A DNA stretch of 64,000 bases from positions 1,612,001 to 1,676,000 of the forward strand of contig NC_087077.1 of the NCBI RefSeq assembly GCF_026151205.1. The letters are read 5' to 3'. The DNA is from Bolinopsis microptera. Lineage: Eukaryota; Ctenophora; Tentaculata; Lobata; Bolinopsidae. The number at the start of each line of letters is the position of its first letter. The first letter of the stretch is position 1. The notes beneath the pieces were generated by a model. It made no database searches, was not told the DNA's origin, and saw only the letters and a list, made by a program, of their open reading frames with translations. A program made the position numbers and the translations under genes. Shown in pieces: positions 38,801 to 44,800 of this stretch.

Positions 38801-41800
38801 ACATTGGTCAGTTCCACAACTCCAAATCTGACACGTGTGACCCGTGTCCCCTGAACGAGTTCGGTAGTGACATTGGGATGACCGAGTGTCTCTCTTGTCC
38901 CGATGGTAGAATAACGCTTCGTGTTGGATCAAGACTGGACACTGACTGTGTCTCTCCCGCAGGTTTGTTTAACTTTAATATATCCTATTCTTGATTCCTC
39001 GTTCAACCTGTCACTCCGCCATATAATCATGTGTTTATGAACACTAAGCCTAGGGTCTCTCAAATTCCTTGTTTGATAAGAGATCACCTCGTTCCCCTCT
39101 TATCAGCTCCCTTTTGCAGTTTTAAATAATTTCCAGCCATGATTCAAGAAACGTCTAAACCTCCTAATTTTAGAAGTTTGCACGGTGAATGAAGAAGTTG
39201 GAGGGCGCAGATCGATCAAACCTGAAACTAAAGTGACAGCTGGTACCCTAATCCAAACGTTCTGTAGTGAGGGGTATTCTCTACAGATGGAAGGAAGGTC
39301 GGAGCAGACCTGTGCCTCCTTAAGATATGATCCAGGACAATGTCATGGTAATTGAATCTAATTGATTATAAACGATCCAATTGAATTACAAAATTTATAG
39401 TTAAACATGATTCTATTATCAGTAGTTCATCACGAGTATGAGTTTCATAGTTTCACCTAGTCGAACAGCTATGACAACTAATCCACTCAATCACCAATAA
39501 TATAATCATGATCAATAACTACCCGGTTATCAGTCACTTCAATCACTTTTGGTGAGAGTTTTATCTTTCAGAGGTGTGCGAATTCACCCTGCCGGGAACT
39601 TATCCGGTCGACTTCTCCGATTTTACTACGGGTGAAGCATACACGGATAAGTTTCTAAGATATAAAGACACAGTAACATACAGTTGCTTAGCTGAAACTG
39701 GTTTCTTGACTTGTGAGGTGCCGGGAGACCAGATTGTTTTCTCGGAGATATGTGGTTTGAAAAATTAATTGTTCAACTGTGGACTTGTTAATGTTCTTGT
39801 TAACGTCTCGAATCAAACATTGCGATTTAAAATTTCTAAATTTTGTTCATTGTTGTTTCCCTTAAATCGCAAGTCACAACAACCCTTGTTTCAATTATGC
39901 GTTTTCAGAAAAGCCAGAAAAGCCCTCCAGTCCTGAAATATGTTCCAGTATCAGTGAATATAGCACAGTGTATGGTGATTACAGCTGGCCAAAGACAGAA
40001 TCGAGTGCTTTCGCGATATCATTCTGCTACTATAACGTAAAGTGTTTTAATTGTGATTTTGATTTGATGATTTTCACTGAATAATCCTTAATATTCCTAC
40101 AAATAATCCTACAAATAATCCTACAAATATTAGCGATCATTGTTTGAATGCAAATTTCCATGATTGATGATCAGTCACCAAATATTGAAATATTGTGTTT
40201 ACATTTTAAATCAACAATCATGTTTCGTACAATCGTAAAACTTTCTGACATTAATAATTTCAGAAAGATTCATATGCTCGTAAGTTTTGCTCAGAGACCG
40301 GCTTTTTCGAAGATACAGATTTTTCCTCCTGTCCTTCTGCAGTTTCAAATGACATTAACGACATCCTTAAGGTAATAATCATGATAATGGGGTCCTGCCA
40401 TTTTTCTTTTGACAGGATTCTTAGTAATATTAGACTAAACATTTCCAAAAGAATTAACCTAATAACTAATAAGTGCGCCGCCCAACATCCCTCTCAAATT
40501 ACTGTTCGTATTGCAGGAAGTTCAACTTCAAATTATGACAGAGGGCACACAGGACTCCATATCTGATAAAATCAAGGATACCACCAGTGATTCAGCAGAA
40601 CAAATGAGCTCCGCAGACGTTCAGAGTACTGTACAAATAATTGACGAAATCCTTGTTGCTCCTGATTTAGAAATATCAGATGCGACCCTTGACAACCTGA
40701 TAGCGACGGTGGATAACGTCCAAACGAACACAGAGGTGGATGAATTGAGAAAGGATGGTACAAGTGACAAGTTAAGAGAATCAGCCGTGAAGATTGTTAG
40801 TGAGATTGCTGATCAAGGGACAAATACTTTCAAACCTTTGAACTCTGTCGGTGAGTTTGTGATTCTGTAGCCGGTTTTACGGGTTTGTTCCTCATAGCAC
40901 TAGCAGCACAATTTACAAATGTGCGCCAGTTTTAAGTTTTTTAAGGGCACTTAATGATTGTTTACACCTTTTTAAAATTACAGTCTCGTTATAAATAGAT
41001 AGACTTCAATAGAAATGTTTTCAATCGCACATTTAATAACGGGAATAGCCCACGAATAGGACACGACTTGTTTTTCATACAGATAATAGCCATATTACAT
41101 TTCTTGAATAGGGGAGTACTAAATATGAACTAGTGATCCATGCCACCACGTGCTTTGTAACCAAGTCCCCGTTTTTTCAAGGTTTCGCCGTTGCTTCGGT
41201 GAGTGAATATGGGGATACACCGGAAAAGAAAAACGTTTTGGTACTTGCCGGTAATACCAATGTTATACAAGGAAGCACAAACAAAGACGGTGCATATGAT
41301 ACATTCTTTAAGGTGAGTTCTGTTCCTGTTTCTGAATGCTTGCAGAATTTATAGTATAGAAGCTTTTTTTAAATCTTAGGGCAAGAAGTTTTCAATCTTT
41401 ACCGATCCATATGATCCATATCCAATGATCCATTCCCAACCAGGCTGAATTAACAACAGAAGGAAATCATGTGGCAACTGCAGTGTACTACGAAACAGAC
41501 AAATCATTTCCTTCCAATGCAATATCTCCAAGATCTTCAGCACAGGACGCATTCGAAACAATTGCTCAGAGAATATCCGAGGATCCCGAAGTTAAAGCGC
41601 AGGCTGATGAGTTTAAAGCTGAAGAGGAAGTAAGTGACATTGATAATACGCAAAATTTGATTTTGTATTGCAGGTTTTTTCTTCGTGTGCTCGTGAACTT
41701 CCTTTTAAGTAATAACTATTATAGGTTTCGTTGGTTGCGACTGTTATTTCGGATATCAACATTGTGGACTTGGATAATTCGGGCAAGAAGATACCATTGG

Positions 41801-44800
41801 GTCCAGACCAATCAGTCAATATTAGCTTTACAGTGAAGGTTAGTTAAGATATTAGCTTTACAGTGAAGGTTAGTTAATTCTGATATCTGGATATTATCCG
41901 GTTTGAAGAGACAAGGACAAATGACACAAGGAAGTTAGGAGTAAAAAGCTTCTGCTCCCTGATAACTAATAGCTAATCAACTCAGGATGAAACTGAGCTG
42001 AAAGTGCACAGCTTTACGAAACGGAAAACTCTAGTTAACAGTCAACTTAAATGCAAATTCTACGAAACATTAAATACAAGTGAGATTTAGGATGATCAAA
42101 TTGTTGATACAATTTTTCAACTTAAAAAAAACTGGAAAGAAGTTTGTAACTTAATAGTTGATGAATTATTTAACTTAACAACTAATTTCAGCATGGAGTG
42201 ATGCAGGTTGTTTTACCGTTACAAGCTACAATGAAATAAACAAACAAACCGATGTCACTTGTTTCTGTGATCATTTGACTAGTTTTGCTGTTCTCATGGT
42301 AAATCCGTTTATTAAATTCAACACAACAAATTTCAGTTCATGTGACAAACTTAGGACCATTTTCGATGACTAATAAATTGGGTTTTAAAATGTATGCAAC
42401 CCGTCAGCGTTCTCGAAAATTTAATTTACATCGGTATTTTTCAGTCGTTTACGAGCGAGGAAAACTATTTAGAGGAGCTAGTGTCCCATATTCTGCTGGG
42501 AATCAGTCTCTTCTGCCTTCTTCTGACTCTTGCTGCAACCCTTCCCAACAAGTTCACACAGATAAGCTTCGAATATAGAATCTTTCTGATAAGCTTGAAA
42601 TTTCAATCCTACTTAACACTCTCTTATCAAGGAAACGTATTCCGCTTTTGATTATTTAATCAATAAATATCTTGCCAGCCTCACACTCCGCCGCAACTAA
42701 TAAATATTACTTTCTCAGGAAAAGTTTGAAGATGAAGTCAACGCAAGTAAATCTCATGCTTGTCTTATCTCTGATTATCTCTATTGTTTGCTTCTACCTG
42801 ATGGACTTGTTCGTTGCTGCAGAGGAGAATGCTAAACCTAGCATTCCTTGTTCTGTTGTGAGTTTATGTAATTATTATTATATTATTATATCATTACATT
42901 TATTAATCTGTCGTAATCTGTAATGTTACCTCTAAATTAGTTTAGTCTTTAAACCAACAATTATAAATGTGGCTCTGAGAGTTTAAATTTCAGGTGGCGT
43001 TTCTTCTGAACTATTTCTGGCTATGTCAGCTAAGTTGGATGATAGTAGAAGCAGTTACAATGTACATAGCTCTTATAAGGGTGTTCGGAACCTACATTAC
43101 ACAGGCTCTGCTAAAATACAGTATATTTGGATGGGGTGTTCCCCTCATGTTTCCATTAATTGGTCTAGTGTGGGGACGTGTACAGAGTGGGGAGTATACA
43201 GAGTATGCTGATCCCAAAACGTGAGTTTACTTTTTTGTCCTTTTAACATTTAAGAGGTTATTTCTTTTTTTGTTGTAAGTACAATCTATATCTTGATCTA
43301 TATTTATTTCTATATCTGTACTTTATCTAAAATGTACATAGGTCCACTTATATTATGGATATTTATATGAAAATTTAGAAAACTGAAGCACAGCTAAATT
43401 ATTATTTGCAGGTGTTTTGTAAAGTACCCCTACGGACTAGTGACCTTCTATGGCCCTGTTGTGCTAGGTGTTGTAGCAAATTGGATAATGTTCACCTTCA
43501 TTGCACGGGTTATTGTGAAGGCTAACAAGACCAAAGCTCAGACAATTGTCAAAATGAGAACCGTAAGTTATTTAAGCTATTTAAGCTATTTAAGTTATTT
43601 AGGCTATTTTATTTTCTAGGGTTCAAATTTTAAAGGTTTGTTGAATCCAAAATAAAGTGCGTCGAAATGAAAAAAAAGGTAAATTTTCATAATACAACAA
43701 GTTTATTTGAATCAACACCTTTTCAGAAACAACTCCAATCAGCTCTAGCAGTTTCAACTTTGCTCGGATTGAGTTGGATCATAGGATTCTTCCTTTTAAT
43801 GAACAGTTTGAACTACGGTAAAATCAGTATCGTGTTCAGATGGCTGTTCATAGTATTAAATGCTCCACAAGTAAGAGAATTTCTGTACCTTTCCTCTCGT
43901 ATTGAAGCTTTCAGTCCACTATTCATAGTTGTCCATACATGTTACATATGTACGTTGTAACTTGTAAATAATTTATGTTAGAATCTATGTTAAGATAAAT
44001 TAAACCATAACTTTGATTATTGAATCTAGTTGAACCGGGAGAAAAATAATTTTAGGTATCTGCAGGTTGTAAAGTATCTCTTTTATTATTCACCATATTT
44101 TAATTTCAGGGTTTTTACATATTTCTCTTCTACGTTGTTTTGAAGGAGGACACTAGAAAATTCTGGCTGAAAAAATTCAACTGCACGAACAAGAAAAGTT
44201 CAGGGATATCAAACAGTGGTACTGGCTCAAACGAACAAGGTACAGTGCAAGTTAGGTCATAGGTAAATAGTTGGTATGACTCTATTTAGCGGGGTAACTC
44301 TAGCTCTATTCAGTATTCATGCACATGCCCATTTGGCCAAATGTTGAGGAATAAATGGGCATATATAATATGCCCATTTTTTGGTTTTATCCGTCTATTT
44401 AACACTGACAGCAGTCTTTTAACTCTTCGATCAAGAGCACTTTATGATATTCATATTTAGCTGCAGAGCTGAGTTTTCAAACTTGATAGCTCACAACGTT
44501 TTCAGGTCGGAAACAGAAGAAACTAAATTCGCGTGTCATTTCAAACCCAATGCTGAGTACATCGTTAAACAGCTCGACCCTGCAAAACTCTCCTATCTTA
44601 TCTGCCCGTCCATTAACTAAAATTAACACTGCCAACAATCAGTTGGCAACTGAAAGTTCCTTCACCATGGACCCTATTTGTGAAGTTCAAATGCATGTGT
44701 TCTTCCCTGAGCCTCTGGAAGAGAGCGGAGATGACGAGCAAATTTATTGCATCCCCGACGAACTCAATTTGGATCATCCAACCACCCGGCAGACTACCTC